In this document: positions 23,125 to 62,545 of the stretch, piece by piece | Layout of the letters: every line of letters begins with the position of its first letter | Numbering within the stretch: position 1 is the first letter of the stretch | Assembly: GCA_022266195.1 (NCBI GenBank) | Contig: WHVY01000003.1 | Location: 9,052,001-9,116,000, forward strand | Direction: 5' to 3' | Length of the DNA stretch: 64,000 nt | Source of the DNA: Tetranychus cinnabarinus | Taxonomy: Eukaryota > Arthropoda > Arachnida > Trombidiformes > Tetranychidae | Made by a program: the position numbers and the translations under genes | Notes under the pieces: model-generated | Database searches by the model: none | The model's input: only the letters and a program-made list of their open reading frames with translations | Told to the model about the DNA's origin: nothing

Positions 23125-23353
23125 AATCATTCATCTTTTACCTATCAACATTATTTTGAAACCGATGAAAGTTATCTACGGATCTAAAGTTCTAATCCTT
23201 TGACCACAAAGACATTTCTTTAGGTTAGACAATAGATAATATTCACTAGAAAAACAGATCGCGAAATAAAGTGGACGAATAATAGAGATTAAGTTAAAAC
23301 TCTTTGAATGGGCTTTCGAAGTGCAAAATAACAAATATATTAATAAGTACTTT
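23125..23353. repeat. Third copy of the F-box array spacer
   Basis: This block matches about 14280-14480 and 18540-18770, for example atgaaagttatctacggatc and ctttgaccacaaagacat. It directly follows the 3' end of the F-box pseudogene, as in the other copies. Confidence 0.6.
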
Positions 23354-23949
23354 TCAATAATCAATTGGGATCAATAAATTTGAAAGGGTAAAAAAGTTTT
23401 TGCGAAAGTAATTTTTCATGAAATCAAAGCCTCGACTAATTATTTTTCGTTCAATGGACAATTGAGGCCAATTTGATTCGATTTCATGTTCATTCCCATC
23501 GAATTAAAATTTGATTGATCGTTCATTTCTTTCACAATAATCTTTAACATAATCAGCAGCTTCTTGAGTGACTTCGAAACACTTTCTAACATCCAATAGC
23601 ACTAAATTGGGTGAAATGTGGCACAATTGCTCGATATGTTCATCTGTTATATTCGATAAGTACCTCAACGAAAGATGTTTGAGGCTCGGGTATTTCATAA
23701 GCAATCTTTTTAAATTATTCCAGGTATTATTTCCATTTCCGTACTCGGATCCATCCTGTAAATATAATATCAATTAGTTTATATGGAAAAATTTCGCACA
23801 GATGGCACTTTCCATGTAGACGTAACCTAACCTTATACATAAAAACATGATTGGTACTTACGTTTATAAAAGTTTATTAAATCCTCCAGGTTGTTCAGAT
23901 AATCAAAAATGGCGAGCAAACAATCATCGGGAATTTCGTTGATCAACAT
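23354..23949 (-). pseudogene. F-box/LRR pseudogene, tandem copy D
   Basis: Exon 1 (23949-23862) is intact, encoding MLINEIPDDCLLAIFDYL. The intron that starts there joins after only 106 nt to the last exon (23755-23354). Its start matches intron 1 and its end matches intron 5 of the intact copies, so exons 2-5 were lost in one internal deletion. Splicing exon 1 to the last exon would shift the frame, and the last exon has a premature stop at 23504-23506 where the other copies read Tyr. The remaining sequence still ends LIPIDY. Confidence 0.85.
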
Positions 23950-24579
23950 TTTATAATAAAATGCTTAAAACTACAGTTTTCCCTTGAATCTACTTATTGT
24001 ACCCAAAATGGTATTCAATGGTGAATCACTAGATTTGATCAGAATGTATCATTCAATATTAAATTGAGTTCGGATTTGAAATCTGTACGGTCAATGTGAA
24101 AAATTAATCTTGACCGATACTAGAGGAAGCTAGTGAAAACTGGCAATAAAACCAGTTAATTGTTAAGTGCAATTTCACAAAAGTGACTGTACTTTTTTCT
24201 TTGGTTAATATTTTTTTAATTGTTTAAGAGAAAAGTTTTAATTTTTCCAATAGATAGTCTCCAAAAATATCTAATAAGTGTCATTGTCCAAAGGAAAGCT
24301 ACTTTTTTTTGTAGTCTTATTAAAGAGAGGGAAAAATTGGATCCAATTTTTGAAATTTATTTCCATTGTTGAAATAGGAAATGAAAAAATAGCAATTTAT
24401 TATTTAAATTTAATCGGTAACAAAGAAATGTGAACACACAATGAGTTATTTTAATTGAGTTGCTTCAATGGTCAAAATGATGGCCAAAAAGGTATAACCT
24501 TATTATTAAGGAGTCATCACTGAAAGAGATTGATGTTGATTTACATTGAATGTAATTAAGCTATTCTGTACATAATTAA
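23950..24579. other. Intergenic region between F-box copy D and the amidase
   Basis: After the upstream sequence of F-box copy D (to about 24060) comes a dispersed repeat (24072-24165) shared with 29180-29290, then AT-rich sequence leading to the amidase 3' end. No gene is seen. Confidence 0.5.
24072..24165. repeat. Dispersed repeat, copy 1
   Basis: The segment around cggtcaatgtgaaaaattaa and tcttgaccgatactagagg is clearly similar to 29180-29290 about 5 kb away in the same orientation. It does not belong to the F-box duplication and may be a fragment of an uncharacterised transposable element. Confidence 0.55.
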
Positions 24580-26750
24580 TCAGCAATTGACCGCAGACGG
24601 TGAAATCCAGCCACCAAATAATTTTTCAACTTCACATGCCATTGTAATTGCCAAATTGTCATTGAAAGGAGGAACAATTATTTGAAATCCAACGGGAAGG
24701 CCTTCTTTGGTCAAACCAGTTGGACAGTGAGTTGAAGGGAATGAAATTACATTACTAAACATGGTATAGCTTGGATCAAATCCATTTAAAAGTGTTGTTC
24801 TGTGTTTCACAGCAGGAATGGGAAGTGTTGGACAAATTATCAATCCTCTTGGACCTGGACAAACAGACAAATTAAAACATTAAATGATATTGTTAGATAT
24901 CATGACTTAGAAGCAAAGGAAGAATTAAAAATTGATTTAAATTACCCAATAATTTAGTGAAATGATTCTTCATTTCTTTTCCTTTCTCGAGCACTTTATC
25001 ATGCATTGGGGATCCTTTTTTAGGTCCTATTGACTCAAACAGTGACATCAATATGACAGGTAAAGTGTGTTGGGATAAATGGAAGCAAAACTTGACTAAT
25101 TCCCAGTAAGGGTTGATTCGACCTCTACGAAGTGCGGCTTCAACAGCCATTGGATAAGCATCTCCCGATGAAAGTTGAGCAGCCCACATGAATAAAGAAT
25201 AGGACATTTTTCCATGCGAAATTTTCTCTATTCGAGCATTGAAGTTGCTTCTGAAATGTTCCAAGGTCTGTTAATAAAAGAAGAAAAACGAGAAAAAACG
25301 AAAATAAATAAATAATTACAAAATGACATGGAACATTAAGATTGCCCGTTAAAACGTGAATGAAATTTTCTAATGTTTATCGGGAAAAAACATTTTCCGT
25401 CATTTATCCACCAAAAAGCAATAATTATGTTGCTATTTTGATAGCAAATGAAACGTACAACAGCGATAAGAATCAATGGAGTCATGATAACCAAACCAAA
25501 TGAGTTGATTCTTGAGCAGTCAATAATTTTTTCCACTGATTCTTATTTCACCCAAAACATACAAGACTTGTCATATAAATTGATACTTTTAAAGGAGAAT
25601 TATTTTTCCAACCTTCAAAAATTTTGCTTTAAATATATATTTTTGGGTAACTGAACTATTAATGGAGCCTAAAAAATGACTGATAGTTGATAAGATGAAA
25701 TGTATAAACAAAAAATAGATTTACCTTTTGAATAGCTTCTTTGATTTCTGGAACAGCAGGGTTAGCCAATGGATTGCCAATGTCGTCAAAATAGTAGATT
25801 GTTAAATTGTCGAGAGAAGCAGTTTCATCGAGTTTTAATGGATCACTTCCTTCAGTTTGAGATAGAGCTTTAAGCAATAATCGAAGATCACTTGCATATC
25901 GACAAATGGGACCAAAAGACAAATGGTTTGCCCAAGCCCTACATGGAGGTGGATACATTCCAGTGACAGGAACACCGCCGGGTGAAGTAGCATGACCGAA
26001 GACACCACAGTAAAATGAAGGTATCCTAATGGATCCACCGACATCTGAACCTACACCCATCAAAGAGCCACAACTTGAGATGAGAGCGCCTTCACCGCCT
26101 GAACTACCTCCTGGGATTCGTGCAAGATCGTATGGGTTGTTGGTTCTTCCGTAGACAAAGTTGTGGGAATCGTACCAAAGCACCAATTCAGGAGTATTTG
26201 TTATACAAATAATAATGGCACCGGCTTGACGAGCTCTACCAATGGCTTCGGCATCCTTCTCGGCCAAGGTTCCAGCTCTTGGTACTGATCCTGTGTCCAT
26301 GATCATTCCTTGAACACCAAGAGAGTTTTTAGTCGTTAATGGTAGGCCAAGAAGTGGCTTTCTCCGAATGGAATTGGGTTCATCAGCTGAGACACCATTT
26401 TTGATTTCCAATGCAATGGCTTCATCAATTTGTCTTGCTTCTACTAAAGCTTTATCAAAGCGTTCTTGGACTACAGCGTTTAGGTGCGGTTGAACCTCTC
26501 TGATCCGAGATATGTAAGCCTTGATCAATGTTTCACTTTTCAAAGAACCTGATTTAATCATTGGAACCAAAGTTGTTGCTGGCTTCAAGAGAAGTGGATC
26601 CTTGATCGGTGGAAGAGCATTTCTCGATGAACATATAAACAGTCCGACAAACGATGAAAGGGCACGGAATATTAAACGTATTGATGTAAACAAAAAGACT
26701 CGAAAAGGTGACATCTTGACTGAAGATGAAGTGATTCCAATTGGATCCAT
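24580..26750 (-). CDS. FAAH2-like fatty-acid amide hydrolase (amidase signature family)
   Basis: Three coding exons are read as 26750-25725, 25267-24946 and 24854-24580, giving 540 residues with matching phases. The amidase-signature triad is complete: Lys141 in LPLTTKNS, the cis-Ser216 in GGSSGGEGAL and the nucleophile Ser240 in GSDVGGSIRIPS. A hydrophobic segment at residues 16-40 is a likely membrane anchor, as in FAAH2-type enzymes. The C-terminal block GLTKEGLPVGFQIIVPP is typical of the family. Related enzymes hydrolyse fatty-acid amides such as anandamide at membranes; the mite substrate is unknown. The first coding exon begins with a splice acceptor three bases before the ATG, so upstream exons exist. 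Candidates at 27518-27602 and 28041-29529 have phase-0 donors that would join in frame. Confidence 0.9.
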
Positions 26751-26753
26751 ATT

Positions 26754-27517
26754 CTGAAACAAATGAAGAATTGAGAAAAGGGTGAGAAACACAAAAATAA
26801 CGACACAAGCTGATACTACAGCAGGTAGTGATTGTAAGTCAACTGTGAATGAGAATCCATTAGAGTGAGGAAAGATTAAAAACGAAAGAAAAAGTTCTTC
26901 AGATTATGAGGAAAGATGGAAAACGAGGAAAAAATTTGAGCAATGGGAAGCACGATTTGGCCGTTCAGGTTAATTTACATGATCACTGTAATATTTGATA
27001 GAAAATTAAAGATTGATAACATTGAATGGCAGAAAAAAAGTTAATGTTACGCTAATGAATTACCTAAACATTTGAAAATTGGTAAACTTTAAGTTTAACT
27101 CAAAACGTGTTAAACCGGTTTTTGGGTTGACTTGAATCAGCCGAAAGCAAAGCAAATCTATGAAGAAAAAGAAACTCACAATCCATGGGATTTCAAATTC
27201 ATTTCATTGACATTTCACTTTTCAAGAGCAACAATGAAACCTTGGAAAGGGTCAAATGTGATTGGAGGTTAAAACCAAAACAAACTTTAGTCACATTTGC
27301 ATTGGAAAATTTTCAAACCCATCTTTACTGAAGGCCTTTCCTCAGCTTAAATTAGCAACAAGATTAAGATTAAATCTTTGCCTAAAGCATTCGACATTGA
27401 CAGGGAAAGGTTCAAATAAAAGCACATTGACAATAGACAAATTGAAAGCTTCATTTCTCGATCAACCCAAAAATTGAGAGAACACTAATTTTGGTTCACA
27501 ATTAATAAAAGACTAAC
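26754..27517. other. 5' intron of the amidase
   Basis: AT-rich sequence with no convincing exon. It lies between the amidase main exon acceptor and the candidate alternative exon at 27518, and is best read as intron or promoter. Confidence 0.4.
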
Positions 27518-27602
27518 CACAAAGTCTTCGGGTTTACCATGTTGACCATAAAGACTGCGAAACATGTTTAGTGCAAAATAGTCATAAAAAAGATCATTCA
27601 AC
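27518..27602 (-). other. Candidate alternative first exon of the amidase
   Basis: Bounded by a splice acceptor (caacttcatag) and a donor (gtg|gttagt). An ATG at 27565 opens MFRSLYGQHGKPEDFV, 16 codons ending exactly in phase 0 at the donor. This would join in frame to the amidase exon at 26753 (AAT ATG GAT). Upstream of the ATG the frame is also open. Expression is unproven. Confidence 0.4.
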
Positions 27603-28040
27603 CTATGAAGTTGATATATTGTTACAATTCAAAATTAAGTGATGAATTGGATGAAAACGGAACTTAAAAAGACTTATTTTTTCATAAAAATCAACGTTCA
27701 AATCTAGTCTATCGTTCTTAAAGGTAAACGTTTTCAAGACTTAAACAGTAAATTTACTAAAAAATCAGATCAATTTAAAAATCAAAACAAATTCACAAAG
27801 AGGAATAAAAAGCGCAAATTGATTCAACTCTGATTTACCCAAAAACGAATTTGCAAGAGCAATTAACATGGAAGAAGCCAAAACCTAATACATTCAAAGT
27901 GCAACAGCAAGAATTTAGCAATTTCTAAGTTCCAAAAGCTTTCATGATTCTCTTTTGAATTGAAAAATTCATAGACTCATTGACACTTTTGTACTTTTTC
28001 TTCACAAAAACTTGGATCATTTATTTGAGTTATTACTTAC

Positions 28041-29529
28041 AATTTTACATTCATTTCCATCTGATTCCGTGATTGGATTGCTTACTGGTTCAGTTTCAAC
28101 GAATATCACAGGTGGGCTTTCATTGTTGTTCATTTCATCGGTTCCAAGTTCTGAGTGTTCATTCAAAGGCACAACAGTAAACTCAATTTTGGCTTTGTTT
28201 TCCATTGGCACAAGATTACCATTTGAATCCATGGTTGAAACAATTTTCACTAAAATGGCAAAAGCAAATTTGTTTATAAGGAAAACAAGATTATCAAATG
28301 ATTGGACTTGAGGTTAAGCATGGTAAAGATTAAGATGAAAGAGCATCAAAAATGAAATAAAAAAGTTGATCGTGAAAGTTGAAGTTTCACTTTCAGGTGA
28401 ACTTGGTGAAATGAAAACAAGCAATGTAAATGTTGATCAGGTAAAGAAGACAAAAAAGGTTTGAGGAAAAAGTTATCAAATGTTTTCTTTTGAAGTTTTT
28501 TAAGCCGTGAATTACAGGTAGTTAAAGATGATAATAATAATTATGATTAACAGATTACTCACAAGTTTTTACGTTGGACCGTGAAGGTTTCCATCGATCA
28601 TTGTTCAATTAAATGTCAATCCTTTTGGGTCTTTCATTTTTACCATTATTTAATGTTTACTCACTGATCTGGATTGAATGGGCTCCATTCAGGGCAAATT
28701 GTCAATTGAATGAGTTTTAATTATCAAATATGTTCATCAATTGCCAATTTATTTCAAAGTTGATGAACCTATGCCAGGCTTTCAGGGGAAACACCTTTTC
28801 AATTTGATGAAAATAATTTCCTCGTGCTTATCAAACCCTTTCATTTTATTCTCATAATTATTTGCAGAGTTGGCTAAACACATTGACAGATTTCAATTGT
28901 TTTATCATGTAACAGCTTAGATGATGAATTTGGAATAACATCTTATGGATTTGCATTCAAATTCCCCATTTCAATTTGAAACCATTGAGCTTGCTTTTCC
29001 AGATATTTCGCTCACAGACTAAGCAACTATTAAAGACAAGATTTCTTCTAGAAATAACATTGGAATAAAAATGGAAATGAATTTTAACCAGCTCAGCTAG
29101 AGATTAACTGACAATTGTGAATATTTTCAAATTTTCATCTGTTCTCATGGGTACAGAGAAGAATAGAGTATGAAGAAGAGTGAAGATTTTAAAATTTGTG
29201 CGGTCAATGAGAAAATCAATGGCTCAATCTTGACCGACACTAGAGGGTCCCGTGAAAACTGCCCAAAAATCGGTCAATTGTCAAAAATTAAGACAAAAAG
29301 AATGAAAAATTTGAATGCAAAACTGTTCGCAAATACGCATTGATCGTAAAACCAGAAGAGTCCGTGGTAGGTTTAGGAAAGCTCCGAATTGTTGATTAAA
29401 TTAACTCTTCTATATCAAAATAAAATGTTGAAATTAGTGATTAGAAGTAACTATTGTTGACATTTAAGACTTAAAAATGAGTGTTCATGATAGATACTTA
29501 CCAGTTAATTTGCGATTGTTTATGTCCAT
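28041..29529 (-). CDS. Two upstream coding exons, probably an N-terminal extension of the amidase or a small separate gene
   Basis: Exon 29529-29502 encodes MDINNRKLT and ends in a clean gtaagt donor. It joins in phase to exon 28249-28041, which reads VKIVSTMDSNGNLVPMENKA onward, rich in Glu, Asn and Pro and with no recognised domain, and ends ECKI before another gtaagt donor in phase 0. That donor would splice in frame to the amidase exon at 26753 to give NMDPIGITSSS. If unspliced, the frame stops at 28017. It could be an alternative promoter of the amidase adding about 79 residues, or an unrelated small gene; I cannot decide from sequence. Confidence 0.45.
29180..29290. repeat. Dispersed repeat, copy 2
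   Basis: Similar to 24072-24165 over its length; here gcggtcaatgagaaaatcaa and aatcttgaccgacactagag are recognisable. It lies in the intron between the two candidate upstream exons. Confidence 0.55.
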
Positions 29530-30503
29530 TTTTGTTCCGGGTTTGTTATTGAGCTTTGAGCGAGCATTTCCAGCAATTTTACCAAGCAAATGTGATAAAG
29601 CATAAGAAAGTTGCTTAATTCATAATCGTTTAATCCTCGAGAGATGGACTTATGTAAGTTACCATGTCTTTAGGCTCATTTGTTATAAAAATAGGAGCCA
29701 ACCTTGAGCAAGGAAAAGAGTTGCTTTCACTTTAGGCTTGTGATGACTCGATTTCACTCATCCATTTTACGAAAGCTTTTTTGCGTTGATTTCCAATTCG
29801 GTGGAAGACGAAATTGTTCATAAACATTATTCTCAATAAATTTCAATCCATGAAAATATATTAAACTGTTACAACTTGACTTTTCCATCGAATCCTTCAA
29901 TGTAACTGTAACAGGTTTCATTATTCCAAGATCGTTCTTGTTCTCGTATCATCATATCCACAACGCTAATTTAATTTCCAAATTTCGAATCGCAACTTAG
30001 CACTGCATGAATAAGATGGAGTTCTCGACACCTTGACTCAACGTAGAGCTGAAAAAGCACCTTGAATGATTAAAAAAAGCATTCTCATCATCAAGAAGTA
30101 GACACAATCTAATGAAATAATTTTTCTGTTACTTAGTTAGTTTCGGTAAATAGAGATGGCCTTGCTGTCAATATAAAAACACTTTCTCCCCCTAGGTGGC
30201 GTATAAACGCGTCGGCAACAGTTTTCAAAATTAAACAAGTTTTCTGAAAGTTGAAAACTTACCGCAAACCCAAAGTAGGTACATTTTAGTTGAGCTAGCT
30301 GGATATTTGTATTTAAAAATTTACTAAAAATTGTTCAATGAAGAAGTGAAAAGTGAAAAGTGAAAAGGATGCAAATAGGATACCCATTTTGGCTGTGATT
30401 TGGATTTTACGTATCAAATAGGTTTTATTGTGTTACCGGTTACCTCTTGTGTTGTTGTTTTGGGTTAACCATTTTTGTTACCAACTAGATCTACCATTTC
30501 ACT
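29530..30503. promoter_or_regulatory. Divergent intergenic region upstream of NHS and of the 29.5-kb exon
   Basis: About 1 kb separates the minus-strand exon at 29529 from the plus-strand NHS start at 30504. It should hold the promoters of both. No coding exon, RNA gene or repeat is apparent. Confidence 0.35.
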
Positions 30504-58417
<27,914 letters not shown>

Positions 58418-58427
58418 TATCTTTAGC

Positions 58428-58433
58428 AATAAA
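58428..58433 (+). terminator. Polyadenylation signal of NHS
   Basis: AATAAA occurs about 10 nt after the NHS stop codon; another AATAAA lies near 58714. The first would give an unusually short 3' untranslated region, so the second may be the main signal. Confidence 0.4.
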
Positions 58434-58712
58434 ATAATCTCCAAATCAGCTTCTTCTGGTCAATTGAATGTTTTCATGCAAAATCATTTTGAATTAAGTT
58501 CGTAAAGTTAATTCTTCCGCTTTTGATGATTTAAGCATCAAATTAGCTGCTGGAGGAATTAAACTTAACGCTCTTTGCTTGATTAAAAACTCAGGTTTAT
58601 GCAATCAGATAGTAAAGTTACCCGGTACTAACAGTTTTACCATTGAACCAAGAAATAGAAGCATTCCTTTCGTTAATCATACGAAAGTGAAATTGTTGTG
58701 TTAAAGTGTTAT

Positions 58713-58976
58713 TTAATAAAATGTTAAATAAACGACGATATAAAATGTACGTTGATTGCAAAAACGAGGATTGAATGGAGACATTGCATTGAGCTGAACG
58801 GAAAGAAGGATCGAAGGGAATCGAAAGAGATTTTGATATTCACCAGGAGATCTTATTGCTAAATTAAAGTTGGAAAATCCAGTTTGGAACTGAATTCCCA
58901 TTTCTCGCCAGGCTGAGATGTAAATAATTGACAAAGCCATGGTCAATTGCAATCTGGTCATTGAATATAACACCAA
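58713..58976 (-). CDS. Hypothetical 87-residue frame, possible small gene
   Basis: An open frame in the NHS 3' flank on the minus strand reads SAWREMGIQFQTGFSNFNLA and onward, with reasonable codon use and a hydrophobic start. No domain or family is recognised, and it overlaps a probable NHS polyadenylation signal. It could be a real small gene, an exon of an unseen gene or chance. Confidence 0.2.
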   Translation of the reverse strand: MVLYSMTRLQLTMALSIIYISAWREMGIQFQTGFSNFNLAIRSPGEYQNLFRFPSILLSVQLNAMSPFNPRFCNQRTFYIVVYLTFY

Positions 58977-59177
58977 TTTTATTTATACAATTAATCGATA
59001 CTACAAGATTTGTAGCCTTGTCAATTAATTGTAAACAAATCATAGTTTTTTGAACAAATTGGCATTTATCACCTCTAAATTCCCATTCTATCTAATTTGT
59101 ATTCATAACTAAAAAAATGCGTTCTTATGATGAATAAATTTAACAATTTTTTCCACACTCAATTTGTATTTTATAGA

Positions 59178-60301
59178 CTAATAGACTGAAATGTCCATGC
59201 TCTTTGTAATCGAGGATACATCGTTTTTAGCAATGATTCTCAAAGTTCTTGTTCCTTTAGCACTGAAATATCTGATTAATGATGGGAAGCTTTCATTCGA
59301 ATGTTTAGTAACTTTGATATGTTCGCTGTAAGGATTGTCAATCCAAAAAAAGTACTCGCATTGAAATGGAGGTGTTCCTCCGTGAATTTTGCAGTCCAGT
59401 TGAAGTCTTTCAAACACTTTAACCTCGGTTGGACCATCAACAGTAAAGTTAGTAATTGGATCTTTGCTTTCCAATGTAGTGCTGAATGAACCAGATTTTT
59501 GTATAAGACGACTTCCATTGGTTTTAGTTGCTGTAACAATAACTGAAATGTTGTTCAGTTGAGGCTGGGAAAAAGTATGTTCAATAATCTTATAACTTTC
59601 CTCTTGTGGTTCATCATTAATAATCCATTTGTAAGTTATATTAGTTGCTTCGAAAGACCAGGAATGATAACTAATTCTGGCAGTGAGTTCATATGCCTCA
59701 GCAGTGGAAACAACTTTTTTATTGTCATCATCATTTACAGCTATAGTTCCAGTGAGGGAATCTAGAAAAATACCCAAAATAAGCTCAATTTTAGTATTTC
59801 TGGGATGATGATTCGAAACGTTACCTAAAAGCTGGAAGGTAGAATTAAGAGTTCCTAACCAATCAAAAGGCACACCGTGGTAACAATTCCATGCATCAAT
59901 TTGCATTGTATAGTTACCAGCTTTCGCTGGTTCAAATGTTACAACGTAATCTACATAACTTCGATCTGAGACAATAGTTTTATCATAATGTGGAAATTGG
60001 TCAAATTTGAATCGAAATTCATATGAAGGGTCTCTTGTTCCAGAGTCAGATGCAACTCTAATTTGCATTGGTACACCAATTGTTCCAGGACCCCAGTCAT
60101 ACCACGTAACAGCCGCGTCACAGGCTGAAAATAAAAAAATAGACAAGAACAAAGTGGAGATAATTAAGCTTACACCTCAAACAAGCTTTCATATTACAGT
60201 ACGCTTAGTTTAAATAATTGCATCAAATAAATACTGAACTTACATATTCCATTGCTGGATAAGACAATACACAGAACGAAGAATGATGTTAAACTTCTCA
60301 T
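59178..60301 (-). CDS. Secreted PKD-like domain protein (TMEM130/PMEL-like), single-domain paralogue
   Basis: Three exons are read as 60301-60244, 60124-59825 and 59761-59178, with consistent phases, giving 313 residues. The signal peptide MRSLTSFFVLCIVLSSNG is followed by a beta-rich domain (YEFRFKFDQFPHYDKTI, then AGNYTMQIDAWNC). Next come a linker with DSLTGTIAV and a C-terminal PKD/Ig-like domain (TVDGPTEVKVFERLQLDC, HGGTPPFQC, and the closing GTRTLRIIAKNDVSS). Several N-glycosylation sequons (NYT, NST, NIT, NES) fit an extracellular protein. No transmembrane segment is seen, unlike TMEM130 or PMEL, so it is probably secreted; the family link is an inference from the domain pattern. A paralogue lies head-to-head at 61058 and shares sequence through the promoter. 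Confidence 0.78.
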
Positions 60302-61057
60302 GGTTGGTCTGAAGTTATAGATGATTTGAACTTTAACAGTGTTTAGATGGAAACTGTTTTCAATACTTAACACAACAAAACTCCGATGGCAGCTTCATAT
60401 CATGGTTTACAAGTGGTGATGACCTGGGTCAGTTATAAAGGTAACCCACAACAGATGGCGAGCTAAAAGTGGCTTTAACAGAGTACCGATGTAAGATGCA
60501 TTTGAAGACTTTGTTTGATCGCCACTCAATGAATGTTTCGATAGCTTACCATTTCATTAGTATATCAACTTTCGAGACTCGATCTCTTTTAAGCACACTA
60601 TGCTATGCCAACCAACGAATGACATTGTTCATCATCTTTTTAGCATCTTAATAATGAATTTCATGTTAGCTTGATTAATGTCATAATCAAATTTATGCTG
60701 TCTTCTTAGCTTTCCTCGATAAAATCAATGAGATATGAAAACTTTTCATTGAAAAAATAGTTTTATTGGAACGAAAAAAATTTTATTAACGAAATTATAA
60801 AACATTAAATATTATTTATTACTTGTGTCTTTTATTACAGTTATCGCAACATTCAACGTCTTTAAATAGATTGAATGCTCTGTTAAAGCAACGTTTATCT
60901 CGGTCGCCATCTAGTGCGGCTGACCTTTACAACTAGCCAAGGTCATCACCGCTTGAAGCTGTCATTGGAGTTTTTGTAGCGATAAATATTAATATTTCAA
61001 AATAGTTTGCATCCAAACATTGTTCAAGTTCAAATCATCTGTAATTTCAGACCAACC
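60302..61057. promoter_or_regulatory. Divergent promoter region formed by an inverted duplication
   Basis: The flanks of the two divergent paralogues mirror each other. Reverse-complemented 60302-60487 and direct 60878-61057 share ctctgttaaagc, gccatct, ggtcatcaccgctt or ggtcatcaccactt, and gttcaaatcatct up to agaccaaccatgagaagttt at the start codons. The central 390 bp is not duplicated. The two genes therefore probably keep similar control. Confidence 0.75.
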
Positions 61058-62545
61058 ATGAGAAGTTTATCGTCATTCATTATTCTGTGTTTCATCTCAT
61101 CCATCAATGGAAATCGTAAGTTTAATATTTATTCAAACAAATTAATTAATGATCTTCTAAGCTAAAATAAAAGATCTTTTTGCATAAGTTATTGTCATGG
61201 TTTAGTTTTATTCAATTTCAACAAGATGCTATTATAAGTTTGATATAAGCTTACAAGCACTTAGTCATCTTTGAAAATCCTTCTGATTCACATTTTCTTG
61301 TCCAATTCGTTTACTTTCAGTCCGTGATATAGGTGTTTGGTCCCACAATCGAACTTTTAGTCTGTTGAAAATTGGACCTTTCGTAGTTAACACTGTAAAT
61401 GGATTTCGGATTAGAGTTGTAAATACCCGCAGATCAAATGCTACATATGAATATCGGTTCAAATTTGACCAATTTCCACAGCATGATAAAATCCTCGTAT
61501 CAACTTGGCCATTAATGCATATTACATATTATGACGTAAAATTTGCATCAACCTGTGAACCGAAAGGTGGCAACTATACAGTACAGGTTGATGTGTGGGA
61601 AACTAAACTCGGCGTCCCAACGCATTCACTAGGAACAGTTGTTGACACCTTCGAGCTTACAGGTAAGATTAGCAATTCACCAACAAATAGACGAGTTCAA
61701 ATCCAGATCCACTGAAGTTGTGAGATATGCATTTCATTCATAGAAAAAATGTAAACTTCGGCCAAAGTATCGATATTTTGGGCTAGTCGATAACTAAAAT
61801 GGATATCGCACATCATAACCCAACATAAAACGGCTATTTGAGTTTTTGGTGACTGACCATTATGTCCATTCACCTTTAGAAATTATTTTGAATCGTATTT
61901 TTTGACTATTCATTTTTTACTTTAGACTGCTACTGGATCTCACAGCATAACGATGGTCCTGCCACGCTTGGTACACCAATCACCTTCACAGCTCACAATT
62001 TTTATAACTATCTCACATCATATGAATACCGATTCAAATTTTACCAGTTTCCTGAACATGATAAAACCATTGTGTCAACTAAAAATGAACTTGAATACAC
62101 AATAACATTTAAATCATCTTCAACACTCAAACCTGGCAATTATACCGTGCAACTTGACGTTTGGGATCTCGGTGTCCCTTCTTATTCGTTAGGAACTGTT
62201 AATTCCACCTTTCAGCTAACAGGTAACGTTATCGAGTCATAAATCCATTAATATGAACCAAAAGTAAAAAGTTATAGCGATTTAAAACTTTGACTGCAAC
62301 ACTCTTTTTATCAATTTTTCTAGATTCACTTATTGGATTTATAAAACTAGATCAAAAATTTTATTCTTGCATTACGATGGATGATTTGACTGTTTTCACT
62401 GGAAAGCCAACCCAACTTTTTGCTGATATTCGTGATCCATCTGGGTATTTCACCGGACGCTGTGGAATTCACCCGTTCAATGTAACATATAAATGGATTG
62501 TTAATGGTGAAGTTCAAGAGGAAAGTTTTAAGTTTATTGAACATA

